Shown here: in pieces, positions 1-13,697 of the stretch
Numbering within the stretch: position 1 is the stretch's first letter
Layout of the letters: the number at the start of each line of letters is the position of its first letter
Notes under the pieces: generated by a model
Databases searched by the model: none
Told to the model about the DNA's origin: nothing
Seen by the model: the letters and a program-made list of their open reading frames with translations, nothing else
Assembly (NCBI RefSeq): GCF_002776525.5
Contig: NC_045441.1
Coordinates: forward strand, 68,701,467 to 68,765,466
Reading direction: 5' to 3'
DNA length: 64,000 bases
Source of the DNA: Piliocolobus tephrosceles
Lineage: Eukaryota > Chordata > Mammalia > Primates > Cercopithecidae
Program-made: the position numbers and the translations under genes

Positions 1-335
1 TACTTGGTAAACATCTTCCTCAATATTTGTAATGTATTAATTGTATAAATTATCTCATTTTAGTTTAAATTATTTAAAGAAATAAGTTGCAAGCAATATA
101 TTTCAATAAAAAGATCAGTATGGTCCTCAAATTTCAGGTCAGTAATATGCAAAAACCCCTATTTTGACTTAGAATGTTAAGAGGAAAGTTGTAGTCAAGA
201 AAATCAGTATTTTATTCTCTTTTTATATTGAGGGAATAACTATTTCTTACTTTTTAAATAATAGATTTTTCTTAATCCAGATTCAATATTGCTTCAACAT
301 CTTTTACTTCGGTATTGTTTATTTCTGTTTTTGAG
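1..335. other. Intron sequence upstream of first visible exon
   Basis: AT-rich sequence without a recognised repeat or exon. A second good splice acceptor (CAG ending at 280) lies here. If used, it would extend the next exon in an open frame by 55 bases. Confidence 0.6.
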
Positions 336-544
336 ATCCGGTTTGCTTCTGGGGCTTTCATCCGTGCTGATGTTGGTGAATGGGGCATGAGTCTAACGAT
401 CAGAGCCCCTGGTGTAGATTACAGAAACACTCTGGGACTTTGTGGAACTTTTGATGAAAATCCAGAGAATGATTTCCATGACAAAAATGGGATCCAAATT
501 GATCAAAATTTTAACAATTACGTTGCTTTTATTAATGAATGGAG
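336..544 (+). CDS. VWDE: VWDE exon: C-terminal half of VWD domain
   Basis: Decodes to 69 codons plus two bases. It has the VWD signature strands FEIRF and WGMSLTIRAP, then DYRNTLGLCGTFD, the conserved GLCG core, and an acidic ENPENDF segment of the type that ends VWD domains. The acceptor is TTTTTGAG|AT after a pyrimidine-rich stretch; the donor is GGAG|GTAAGA. The two leftover bases AG join G of the next exon to give Arg (EWR|ILPG). The first Ile follows Glu only if 336 is not the true start; an upstream acceptor at 281 keeps the frame open, so the start is the least certain boundary here. Confidence 0.85.
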
Positions 545-3500
545 GTAAGACACTATTTTTTCACTTGCGATTGTATTAATATTAGACTTAAAACGGGTGG
601 TGGCTCAACACTCTGCTTTTTTGCAACATATATTAGGAAAAAATGTCTATGTAGAAATTACTATTCTTTCCTATTTTCCATCTGGAAGGATTTTACCAGG
701 AAAAAGCATGTTTGACACACTGCCAATTTCTTTGACGTCACCTGGAAAGCCATCCTATTGTAGCTGTTCAGTGGACACTGCAGCGTATTTGTCTTCCATT
801 GATCTGGGCAGTGTTTCTCAATCAGAAATTGTCTCGGGTTGCAAAGATCTCAGTCATGTCACCTTACCTTCTTTGATACCAGAACTAGATGTCACTTCTG
901 AATATATTAATTCAGACACTCTTGTCAGAGAGATAAACAAGCATACATCTCAAGAAGAATATAATCTAAATTTCTTTCCACAAGACAACAACCACATAAA
1001 CCTGACTAAACTAGGCTTAAATACACAAAAACATCCTGGAAATGAGAAAGAAGATGCACTAAAATATGTGGACACTAAGAAATATACACAAGGCCAGGAA
1101 AGCCCCAGCCAAGAAATGAGGTACAATCGACAAAACAGACGGAAACGGCAAAACATTTATGAGTTCCTTCCTTTGTTTGCTTTCCCGAGTCTCAGCCAAA
1201 CGGATCTGGAGGAACTTACTTATTTTTTCCCAGAGGACCATGCTGAGGATGTACAGCAAGAATTTGTCCCCTCTTGGCCCACACCCTCTGGCCTCACGGA
1301 GTACAGCACCTTGACCCTCTGTCAGCAGACTCTAGCCAACTCCAGCATAGGAAGGCTCTGTCTTGCTTTTCTTGGCAAGAGAATAGACAGTGTTATAGAT
1401 ATGTGTGTGAAGGATGTTCTGTTAAAAGATGATCTTAGCTGGGCAGAAGCAGGTGTGGCCCTTTTAGAAAACGAATGTGAAAAGAGGATTGTGGAGGAGG
1501 GGAAATATAACACAGAAGAGTATGGAACATCAATTGAAGACATTCTTTTAGTATTAAAATGTCCCAATTTATGCAGCGGCAATGGGCAGTGTATGGAATG
1601 GGGGTGTGCATGTTCCCCAAGCTTTACTTCCTATGATTGCAGTGATTCCTATGGTAAGTCAATACTCTCAAAGTTTGATACTGCATATGATATTTCAGTA
1701 TAAAAATGTATTTGATCTTTATTTCACCCTCAGTATCCTAACAGTGTTTATTCAGATTTTATAGATAAAACCTCCAAATCATATTAATTAATACACTACT
1801 AATTTTCCAACAGCATCTCATCTTATTTGGAGTAAAAGCCAAAGTAACTTATAACAGCCTAGAAGGCACAGTGTGATCTGGCACTCAGTGTCTCTCTAAA
1901 CTCATCCCCTACTACTGTCACCCTGTCGTTCCACTCCAGCCCCTTTGGTCTCTAAGCTGTCCCTTGAAAATGCCAAGTTCATTTAACCTCAGGGCCTTTA
2001 CACACAACTGGGCCCTCTACCTTATAGAGAATCATTATCTTCCCAGAACTCAAGTTTAGTATTTTTAAAGCACTGTGTTTATATTGTTTTGCTAATTATA
2101 CTAATTTGCTTAAAACTATTTTTCTCTAACACATCTATCTATACAGTACAAAGTATTTTGTCTTAATATTTTAGGCAAAGAAACTAAAAAAACTAATATT
2201 TTAGACAAAGCTTTGTTTCTTTTAATAAGTAAACCAGTAACTCCTGATTTCCCTCCCATTATTACCATCTTGCTGTTTTCCACCTACAGCCTTTTCCTTC
2301 TTAGTAAATGCAAACTTCGTTCCTATTTACTCACTTGCAGTCATTTTTGCCTTTTTCCTTCATGCCTCAAGTTTAATTCATTAGCAGCAAATCCAGCTCC
2401 AGCTTCAAAGCATTTCATTTCTTTCCCTGCTACAACCATAGTCCAAGCCACCATTCTTTCCCCCTCGGATTATCATGGATTCTCCCAAAACTAATTTTCT
2501 GTACAGCAGCAACTAAAGTGACCCCACTGAAATGTGAGTGAGATCATGTTGCTCCTGTGTTTATATAGCCCGAATGGCTCTCCATCTCCTTCAGAGTAAA
2601 GTCCACAATCCCTCCCATGGCGTAGAAGACCCTAGGTAGTCTGAGGTTCCTCTCTCACTGAATTCATCTAGCATTCCTCCCCCAGCTCACTGCTCTTCAG
2701 CCACACAGGCAGCTTTGCTCCTCCTCAAAGGAGCCAGGCCTGCTCCCACCTCAGGGTCTTTGCACTCACTGCTCCCTCTCACCGGAGGATTCTACCACCA
2801 CAGATGTTTACGATTTACGTTCTTTACTTCTCTGTTCAAATGTCATATTATCAAAAAATCCTCTGTGGTCATTCAAAACAGATTTGTTTTTTTTACATAA
2901 TTCCATGGTCTTAATCTCCCTTAATATAGTTAATATAATTATTTTTCTATATTCCTGAAAACAATTATGTAATATAATTTATATGTATCTTTTTATTAGT
3001 TTTTTTTATCCTCCCATCTCCATCTAGAATGTAAATTACATGAAGGCAGAAACTTTTGTTTTGTTCATTACTACATCCCCAGTACCTAGAATAATAACAG
3101 ATAAATAAAAATTACTAAACATTTGTTGAATTTGTGAAAGTATGGACTGAAGTAACCCAGGCTTTAAAAAAAAATTTCATCAAGATTTTTAGGGTTCTGA
3201 ATACACATGATTTTCTACCCTACCACTAGTAGAGTTGTATTCACTTAGGTTTTCCCGGTACATAGGCAAAGGGTTTAATAACTTTTATGCACTGCATTTA
3301 TCCATTTTGACAACCAGACGTTACTGACACAGATGACATTTTGAAATTTTAATACATTGCATTACTAACTACTATATTTTATTACGGAAGTATTTTTTTC
3401 TATAACCCAGCTATGTGGCACAAGCCAAAATGGCAAAACCAAAATGTACTTTATTATAGTGGTAATTTCTTAATATTTGTCCTTAATTGATATAAAATAA

Positions 3501-5164
3501 TATTAAACATTAGTGAAACCTGTGTTTTTAGGACTGGTAGTGTCTATAATATTATTATTGGTTTAATGGTAGATACCTCTTCTAATACCAGATTACTCTT
3601 AACATTTAATGGCTTAATTAGTGTTGTAAGTAGCATTTTAGGTATACTTTAATTTGGTGCTTGGAAATAATTCTTTTTCTGAAATTGAAGAAATTATGTA
3701 GTATTTGTTATATTTTTTTCCAAAGATAAAGCTCCTGAAATTACAGAGCTTGGGAATGCTGGATTCTGTGATGTTCGAAAATCTAATTGTATGATGGTGA
3801 GAGTTTTTGGCAAAGGCTTCAAAGAATTACCTTCAATTAAATGTGAAGTTACTAAGCTACAGGTATGTTAATTATAGAGCTGAGAAACAATAAAGTGTAT
3901 GAGATAATCAGAATAATATTATCTTGGATTAATTTGGTCTATCAATTAGCAACATAAATCCAAACGATGTTACATCTAGAGAACTGAACAGGAAAATGAT
4001 TAAGTTACATAATGTTGACGCTTCTTTGTTAACTTTATTAAAATATCTTATAAACTTTTTATTGAAGTATCAGCACACTATTTTCATTTATATTAAAAAG
4101 CTAAAAGAATATCAAGCTTGATTTATGTAAGCCTCTGTATTCCTTGACATGTAAAAACATGAAGAGACATTGTTTTTAGCCAAGACGTCTTACATAAACT
4201 GGATATGAACGTTTCCCTTTTACAAACCAAAAAATGAGGACTAATTGCATTTATTCTTTATATTTTCCTTACTATGGATTTTAGACAGAAAATACCCACC
4301 TCTAAAAAATTAGTATTTATCTTTCTGAAGGCCACAGAAGCAGACATGATCAGTATGAACATTAGTATATCAAATTATACTTTATTTTTGATGATTATTT
4401 AAATGGTCTTCCTTGTCTTTGTTCAAATGGAAATTTTATTTTAAGGATAATTCTATTAATTTCAAAAGTATATGTGGACAAGCTGAAAACTTAAGACAGC
4501 AAAACACATTATGACATTCTTACTTTTTCTCTAAATTGATGAAGCCAAATATGACTCTGAGATTGAGAATTTACAGGAGGAAATAGGTTTGTATGTATCT
4601 TTATCAAGTAATTAAACACAAGTATGCTAACTTCAGGATTTGATGGGTAGAGCCTTTCTAAATAAGCCATGAAATATTTTAATCCCAATGAAGTAATAAG
4701 ACAAAAAAGTACATGTGAGTAATTTTAATATCACTTAAGTGACTAGACATTATATTAGTCTTGGCAAAATAAATCATATGACATCACATGAAGATTAAGT
4801 GATTTGCCAGGAAAGAACTTTGTAGATTTATATTCTCTTGGAAAGCACATTTTGTACTTACCTTCAGATGCATTGTTTGTTGTGATTTACTCTCATACTA
4901 CCTCCCACTTCCTCTGAACTTCTGATAATACAGAGTAAAATCTGGAATCCTCTAACACTCTATACAGAACTGTATTAGTCCATTTTCACAGTACTGTAAA
5001 GATACTACCTGAGACTGGATAATTTATAAAGAAAACAGGTTTAATTGGCTCACAGTTCCACATGGCTGGAAAGACCCCAAGAAACATAAAATCATGGCAG
5101 AAGGCAGAGGCAGGCACCTTCTTCACAAGGCGGCAGGTGAGAGGGAGTTAAGAGGGAAGCTGCC

Positions 5165-5199
<35 letters not shown>

Positions 5200-8100
5200 T
5201 ATACTTTAAGTTCTAGGGTACATGTGCATAACGTGCAGGTTACATATGTATACATGTGCCATGTTGGTGTGCTGCACCCATCAACTCGTCAGCACCCATC
5301 AATTCATCATTTATATCAGGTATAACTCCCCAATGCAATCCCTCCCCCCTCCCCCCTCCCCATGATAGGCCCCAGTGTGTGATGTTCCCCTTCCCGAGTC
5401 CAAGTGAGCTCATTGTTCAGTTCCCACCTATGAGTGAGAACATGCAGTGTTTGGTTTTCTCTTCTTGTGATAATTTGCTAAGAATGATGGTTTCCAGCTG
5501 CATCCATGTCTCTACAAAGGACGCAAACTCATCCTTTTTTATGGCTGCATAGTATTCCATGGTGTATATGTGCCACATTTTCTTAATCCAGTCTGTCACT
5601 GAGATACCATCTCACACCAGTTAGAATGGCAATCATTAAAAAATCAGGAAACAATAGGTGTTGGAGAGGATGTGGAGAAATAGGAACACTTTTACACTGT
5701 TGGTGGGATTGTAAACTAGTTCAACCATTATGGAAAACAGTATGGCGATTCCTCAAGGATCTAGAACTAGATGTACCATATGACCCAGCCATCCCACTAC
5801 TGGGTATATACCCAAAGGATTATAAATTATGCTACTACAAAGACACATGCACACGTATGTTTATTGCGGCACTATTCACAATAGCAAAGTCTTGGAATCA
5901 ACCCAAATGTCCATCAGTGGAAGCTGCCACTTTTAAACCATCAAGATCTCATGAGAATTTCCTTACTCTCAGGAGAGCAGCATGGGAGAAACTGCCCTCA
6001 TGATCCAGTCAACTCCCACTATGTCCCTCCCTCCATCCTTGGGGATTACAATTCGAGATGAGATTTGGATGGAGACACAGAGCCAAACCGAATCAAGAAC
6101 TATGGAAAGAAAGATGTTCACTTGCCCAAACTAAAATTAGAATGCATATCTGCCTATTTTACATTATGCTGAAGTTAAGTCTGTCTCTCCTAGCCCCAGT
6201 CTTGCCCAGTGCTGGGTTTTAAAGTCTTTTCTATCCTTTCATTCATACCTCCAGTCAAGCCTGTTTAATGTGCCACTATTTTAGGATCCCCAACCCTACC
6301 AACATGGGCCCTGCTCAAAGCCTTGCATTCACTTTGTATGGAATGTGCTTGCGCTGCCACTAAGCTAATGTCTTCTCCTAGCTCCCCTGTTACATGTTCA
6401 GTCAACATGAATTGATACCTGCTCACTTTTTTAGTTCAAATTTCAGTTCCCTTCGAAGATTGGGTTCCTCTTGAAAATCTAGCATTTTGGAAACCAGATC
6501 ATGCAAAATCCTTAATGATTTCCCATTTTATGAAGTAATTTTTAAAAACTTTTATTTTGGAATAACTTAAGACTCACAGAAAAATTGTAAAAATAATGCA
6601 GTTTCCAATAATTCTTCACCCAGTTTCTCCTAAAGTTAATATCTTATATATAAACCATATCCATAAAACAATTGTTCAAACCAGAAAGTTCACCTGGACA
6701 CAATATTATTAATGAGTTTACAGACCTTGTTCAGTTCTGCCAGTTGTCCTACTAAAAATAGTTCTTTTTCTGATTCAGGATCCAATCTAACATTTTATAT
6801 TGCTTTTTGTCATGTGTCTTCAGTCTCTTTCACATTGTGACAGTGCTCCATCTTTCTTTATCTTTTGCACACTTGGTTCTTTTGAATATTATGACCGTGC
6901 TCCATCTTTCTTCATCTTTTGCACACTTGGTTCTTTCGAAGAGCACTGGAATTTTGTGGAATGTTCCTTTTTTATGGTTAGACTGAAGTCATGCCATGTT
7001 GTACAATTCTTAGTGCATCCTTTCATGATGTGATGTATCTGATCACGGGCAATGTAAATATTGATCACTTACTTAAGGGTTTTTTGCCATGTGTCTTACC
7101 TGTAAGCTTTCTGTTTTTCCCATTGTAACTAATAAACGTGTTGTGGGGAGACACTTTTAGATTATGGAAATATAGGATAGCTCCTCAAACTTTATTTTTC
7201 TTAATTTTAGCATCCAACTGTAATTTTTGCTTATTGTGGTATTTACCAGTGGTGATTTTCTGTTTCATCATGTCTTCTACACATATTATTTGGAATTCTA
7301 CTGAAAAGAAGAGCTGTTCTTTGTTTCGAATTTATTTATTCATTTATTTACTCATGCCAGCACAGACTAATGGAAACTTATTTCATGAATTATAACTCAA
7401 TGCTATCATTCTTTATTTGACTGTTTAAATTATTCCAGTTTTGACCATTGGGAGCTACTACTAGTTTGTTCTCATGTCCTTTTAACTTGCTCCCATAAGT
7501 TTTTGAACAATTTTTCATGTTCTGGCATCATATGATATTCCAGACTCATATTTTTCCTACCCCAACTCTAGAATCAACCATTTCTCTAAAGACTGTAGTT
7601 CCATTTATCAAAGAGGGTCATTTAAAATCCAAGACTTGGGTGCAAGGTGTGCTTCTTGTTACAGGGTAGTTACTGCTTCTTGGCCCTTTTAAAGGATACA
7701 GTTAGAAAATCTATGTATGGACACTTATACACACACGTAACTACCTATCTGTCTGTTTATCTATTTATCTATCATCTCTGTGAGTTGATACTGATACTCC
7801 TGATTTCAATGCAGTGCCATAAGGTCATTCTAGCCTTCTCCTTTCTTTATTTATAACCCTTTTCTTTACAAGTGAAAACTGGCTCTCATCATCCACAATA
7901 TATTTACCCGGTTTCTCAATCTAAGTGTATATGTAAGTCATTTTCAGAAATTCTAACCCCTTCCTCTGTGAAAAACAAATTCATGAAACAAAGTCACAAT
8001 ATAAAGGCAAATACTAGTTTCCAAAGTGAGTTAGATTAACTATTTTCCACTCTATTTAGAGTGGTTATCTGTTTTATTTATAAAACAATTAAGTTTTAAA

Positions 8101-9701
8101 AATATTTGTCTTTCATTTTGAGTTTCTTCCACACTCTGGTTGATTTTAGTATTTAATTATTTGGAGGGAATATGAAATATTATCATAGTTCCAAGAGTTG
8201 AAGCTATACAAAGGCATACACATAGAATTGTTACTTTCTTGTCATCCCTGTCACCTGCTTTCCATCACTCCTTCTTTTCATTAAAGTATGCTTCTACTGT
8301 CATTATTTTCTGGTTAATCCTTACTATATTTCTTTGGTACAAAAAATGGACAGATAACTCTTTTTTATATATAAAGTGTAACATGTTTTACATGCTTTTT
8401 TCTACTTTTGTATTAGTAGTTTTAGGCAAGTTTTTAGCTAGAGATTCAACCACTTAAGCATTTCTTTCACTTCCTCTCCTAAAGCAGTCAAGACTCTACA
8501 AAATCCTATGTTAAAGTTGCTAATTTATAGAATTAAATACAAGATGTTATCCAAGAAATGGATGACACATTATGATTTAGCTCTTGTTGACATTTGTAGG
8601 CTTGAACTTCTTGTTTATGCTACTCCGTACATCCCTGTCTTTTTCATACACTATTCTCTCCATTCATGTAAATTGCACTCTCTCCACCTCTGCTCCCAGT
8701 GTCCAAATAACAGTCTCCTTTTTTATTTTCAGGAAGAGAAGTATTTGCTTTTTTGAAGCCTTCTTTGACTCTGCTGGTTAGTTAGACTTAATAACTCCAT
8801 TTGTATTATGTCCTATTTGAGTCTCTTTTAATGCAGTCATAAAATTGTATGTTGTCTGTCATTTTCTTTGTGATCTTTTTTGCACTGAGATATTTTCAGC
8901 ACATGATATATACTCACAAAATGTTGATGAATGAAAAGGAAATAGAACACCGTATATTCCTCATTTTGGTTAGGCCCCTCAAAACAGAAAGTTGGAAATA
9001 ATCTCTATATTGCCAGTCATTGGCTGCAGTCTTCTTTCCACACAAGAAACCAAGACCCTACAATCACCTAAGTGTAGATAATCATGACTATTCTGAGAAA
9101 TCATTGCCATTCTTTCTCTACAAGAGGGAAACCACTGATAGATCTGCTAGGCTAGACTCTGCACACTCCCTTAAATATGAAGATTTGCAACTCACTCTTT
9201 CAATCATCAAATCTTCAAAAGTGTAATTTCTATTAGCGGCAGATTAGAGTGATCATGTTTTCCTTTCCTTTTCCTGCTGACCCACGATATTGAAGCATCA
9301 GCATGCTCTATGACGAATTCTGAGTGGTTGAAAACATTTTACAGTAATAAATTTCAAAGAAAATCTAAATCTAAATTTTGACAGCAAAATACAGCTTTTG
9401 GTTTCCTACGCAGTTACCAGTACCTGGAACATTATTCTGGCTTCTCCTCTTTTGGCACCAATGCATTTTCAATACTGAAAAATAATACTAAAAGTATAGC
9501 TTAAGCATGATATTTCACTGAGTTCACTGAGTTTTAAGTAGGGTGAACTAGATAGAGTTTATTTAGTTTCAAATTACTAATAACCTAACGAGCAAAAATA
9601 TTTATTATGAGGATGGTATATTTCTTAGCGAATCAAGAACAAGAAAGTAGCTGAATTCTCAAGAAAAATCTTGAACACCATGAAGACTCAGTATGTGTGC
9701 A

Positions 9702-9737
<36 letters not shown>

Positions 9738-12700
9738 TCAATTCAGCTTTTGTTTGTGGGCTTCATTTTCCCATTTCACTATATACTGGCTTTCTCTCCA
9801 TAGTGGAAAAATGGCCACCAACCACTCCATAGTTTTGTGTCCTGCAACTCAAGCCATCAGAGGCCAACCGACATGACATCGCCATTGGCACAAAGTTAAA
9901 ATATCATGAGTAGCTGAAATATTGGCCTAGCTTAAGTCTGCCCCTGCACCAGTCAGGCATAATCAGGGAGATTGGTCATATAGGAATATGAGAGACCCTG
10001 GGAGCTGTGTAGGGGGCAGAAAGGACAGTTTCAAGTAGATGAGGTGGTGGAAGCTTTTGCAGGAGAAATGAAGGAATTTCTGGGCAGAAAATCAATCCAC
10101 TGTGTGTCGTCTATGTATCAAGTGTTTCCTCTTGCTACAAAAGTCATTACATAGTGATCCATTGTAGGTGACCAATATCGGTAACTTCTTTGATTTGAAC
10201 TGCCAAGAAATGCGTGATTCATTGGGAGCAATTTGCATCATATTATCATATATACGTTTTGCATTATTCTGAATAAAACTCACTCCCAATATGACTTTAG
10301 TTTCCCTGTTATGTATTACATTATACTAGGCATATATCTTAAATTTATGTTTTGATTATATGTAATTTACTAACAAAATATTTCCATAATTTAACAGAAG
10401 TTAATTGCTTTCTCACTATGTCTTCAGTATAATAGCAGTGAATGGATGCCTGGAGAACCCATCTATACACAGACTGTTTTCCAAAATAGCAGAACTGTTG
10501 ATTGTCAGCTGCCCACTGATGTTCAGCAGTTTGATACCATGGATCTGGTGGGTGGGAAACCAATTGGGAAGTGGCAGTTGAAGGTAAAAAATAAAAAAGA
10601 CATCTTCATATTTATAAACAAAGTAAATACTTATATATAACATTTCATAATGAATTTAGAACATTTAGAACAAATCATCTCATTATGGAACTATTATGTT
10701 ACAGCTATCTAATGATGGTTATAAATTCAGTAATCCCAAAATAATGGTCATATATGATGGTGCTTGTCAAATTTGTGGTCTCTATAAAAGTGACTCATGT
10801 ACTATAAAGGTATGTATTTTTTTCATTTATTTTCACATTTAAATCATAGGTATTTTCTTTTCCTATGCTCTTGGCACATCAATTGTAGTTTTTTCACTTT
10901 CATACCAGAAAAACTAATAGAGAAAAGCCTTCCTCAAGTTTATATAAGGGTAACTGAAATTGTTACTCTGCCTGCTAGGAAGAGGTTCCTACCTTTAATA
11001 TTTTGAAATGTCAGATTACTTCTAAAAACTTGTAAGAGGAAGTCCCGACTAAATTATTTACTACTTCACTCGTACCTACATTGTTTTTTCAGTAGTAATA
11101 ATGACTTTCCAATAAGAGATCTCATGTTGTTACCTAGTCTTCTTTGCATCAAATGATGTACATTTGGTTAAAATTTGTAAAATGTATAAAGTTAATATTT
11201 TTATGGGGAGTATTTCCTGGCAACTAAGTTTATTGGAGCATGTAAATACCTGCCACTTGATGGATTACAGAACAGCAGCGCAGCCTGAGCTGATTTGCAA
11301 TCGCAACTTCTTTTCGATCTATATCCAGCCTACTGTATTTATCAGAAGGGCTGTCTCACATGTGAACTGCTGACTCAACAGACTCCATGGGTAAAATATC
11401 TCTTGACTCTTCAAAACTGAGGTGCATCCAAATAATATTTATGTACATGAAAATTTTAAAGTATTATTTTTTCTAAGTTTAAAATGTATTTTCTTGAGAT
11501 TAGTCATCAGACCAAATCTCTGGTTTTGAGAAATTGTTTGATTTTTATTTTTTCCCAAATATTTCATTCCCGTATATCCATAAGTACTTTGAAAATATTA
11601 TTATTCAAGATTGTTTTCTCCTCCTGGAGCTATTTTGCTCTAACTTTTGTGCAATTTTCCAAGTGATATTAAAGGAGATTTTGTAAAATGAGCTAAGTTT
11701 ATATCTCCTGAATAAAATTTAGTCTTCTCCCCAAGAATACTTGCTACATTTAATGCTCTTTCTGTGCTTATCAGCATCTCTTTCACATGTTTGGTGTAAT
11801 GATATCCATTATCAAGTGTGGATAATTATGCCAAGGATCCGGTCTAGTTGACTGTGTTCACAGACCATAGTGGGCTGCTAGGGAAATGGAAGATAACTAT
11901 AATCTAATGTGATTTTATAAATTGTGGAGAAAAAAAAAAGAAGTTGCTTTTATTTCTTTATGAATAAAGTACTCCCAGAATGAGTTCAGTGGTGAAAAAT
12001 ACCAAAAGAGAGATTTTCTCCCATGTTATTTATAAATTATAAGCTATAACTTTGTAAAGGTAAAAGTTATATATACTTTTATTACCTCCAAATTGATCAG
12101 TTTTATAGACATTTACATATTCAGGTAATTTGTTTTCTTATATTCACTTATGATTATGAAGTATCAACATAGATGTATGTGCTTTCTTTGGAATCATCAG
12201 TACATGTACTGCCATCCTTCCTTGTACAGTTTTTTCTATATGCTAACTATAGGTGTAATTTATTGATGTTTTCTTTTTTAAAAATTTTCCATTAGGAAAA
12301 TGTTTGCATTATTGATGGACTCTGCTATGTTGAAGGAGACAAAAATTCAACCAGCCCGTGTTTGATTTGTAGACCCCAAATTTCAAGATTTACTTGGTCA
12401 TTTTTAGAAAGTAAGTTATTCTTTATTAATCCAAATATTTCCTATACGAGACATTTTAAAAGTAGTTTTCAGCCAGAAGTTACATAAATGTGTTTAAAAT
12501 GAATGACCTCTGTGTTTAATTTAGCATCTCTCCTAACTGCAAAATTTACTTTGAGGATATAGGATATTTATTTTAATATTTGATTAGGAAAGCATACGTG
12601 ATTTACTAATGGAAGAAATGGGAATTATTAACTCAGGTACACACAATTTCCTATGCTTAGCTTTACCTCTGTTCCGTTTTGTGATGTTATTAACCATTTA

Positions 12701-13663
12701 AGCTCAAAGGCCATGGATTCAGCACCTGTTAAACAAGGTATCTGGACTCAGTAATCTATAAAGTGCCTTCCAGCACTACTGTTGTGTGATGTGATAAGTA
12801 TAATATTGGGTACAGATAATTTTGAGATACTTTGTTTCAAATAATACTCCAAATTGTAGTTACATACCATATAACTTCCTCACTTTCATAAATAGAGTTA
12901 TGTTGATTCCATATAGGTGTCTAAGTTCTCTTTCTTCATGGGGAGATCAGACATTATTAGAGACAATAGGACACAATTATTTCCTGGCCTCATGTAATTT
13001 TATTTAAGGGAGTCATACAACTTTATATTTATACTATGCTTTGTAATATCATTATAATTGTATGCACATATTCATTACTGTGTTTCATTACATTTACTAG
13101 ATGATTCACTGTTTAGGTTTAAGACTCATGGAATGCTGTGGAAAGACAATGGGAATTTACATTTACTAGATGATTCACTGTTTAGGTTTAAGACTCATGG
13201 AATGCTGTGGAAAGACAATGGAAATTTGAGGAAAAATATAGTACAAGAGATGAAAAATACAATACAACTTCTGAACTGGTGTCTCTGTTTTTTCAATGGC
13301 TATTGTTTGACTGATAGATTCATTATAGTCTCATAGTGTTCAAAGTCATAAAGGGCCATGAAAATATCATGTCTTTTAAATCTCTCATACTGAGGATGAG
13401 GAAATTAAAATCAATAAATTAGGCTGCTTGTGTAAGGATATGCAGAGACAGAACAGGAGCCAGAGCTACAATCTCGAGGCATTAGTGCTTTGTGGATTCA
13501 AGCAGAGTGTTTGTGAACAATAGAATGTAATGGGGCTATTTGTTCCAACTGTTAAGTCAGTAGGCTGAAAAGGTAGACATTTTTTAATATAACACAATAT
13601 AAAAAGAGGTTTTCAGTTGTTTCATGAGTGTAAAGGGAATTCTGCCTGTCCTCTAAAATAGCC

Positions 13664-13697
<34 letters not shown>

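Noticed and set aside
597..688. Open frame upstream of the 689 exon start
   Set aside because: It is in frame, but an AG at 687-688 and the match EWR|ILPG to the previous exon show it is intron read-through.
5626..6003. 125-codon plus-strand frame as a host gene
   Set aside because: It is L1 ORF2 3' sequence in the inverted part of an L1, running on into LTR sequence.
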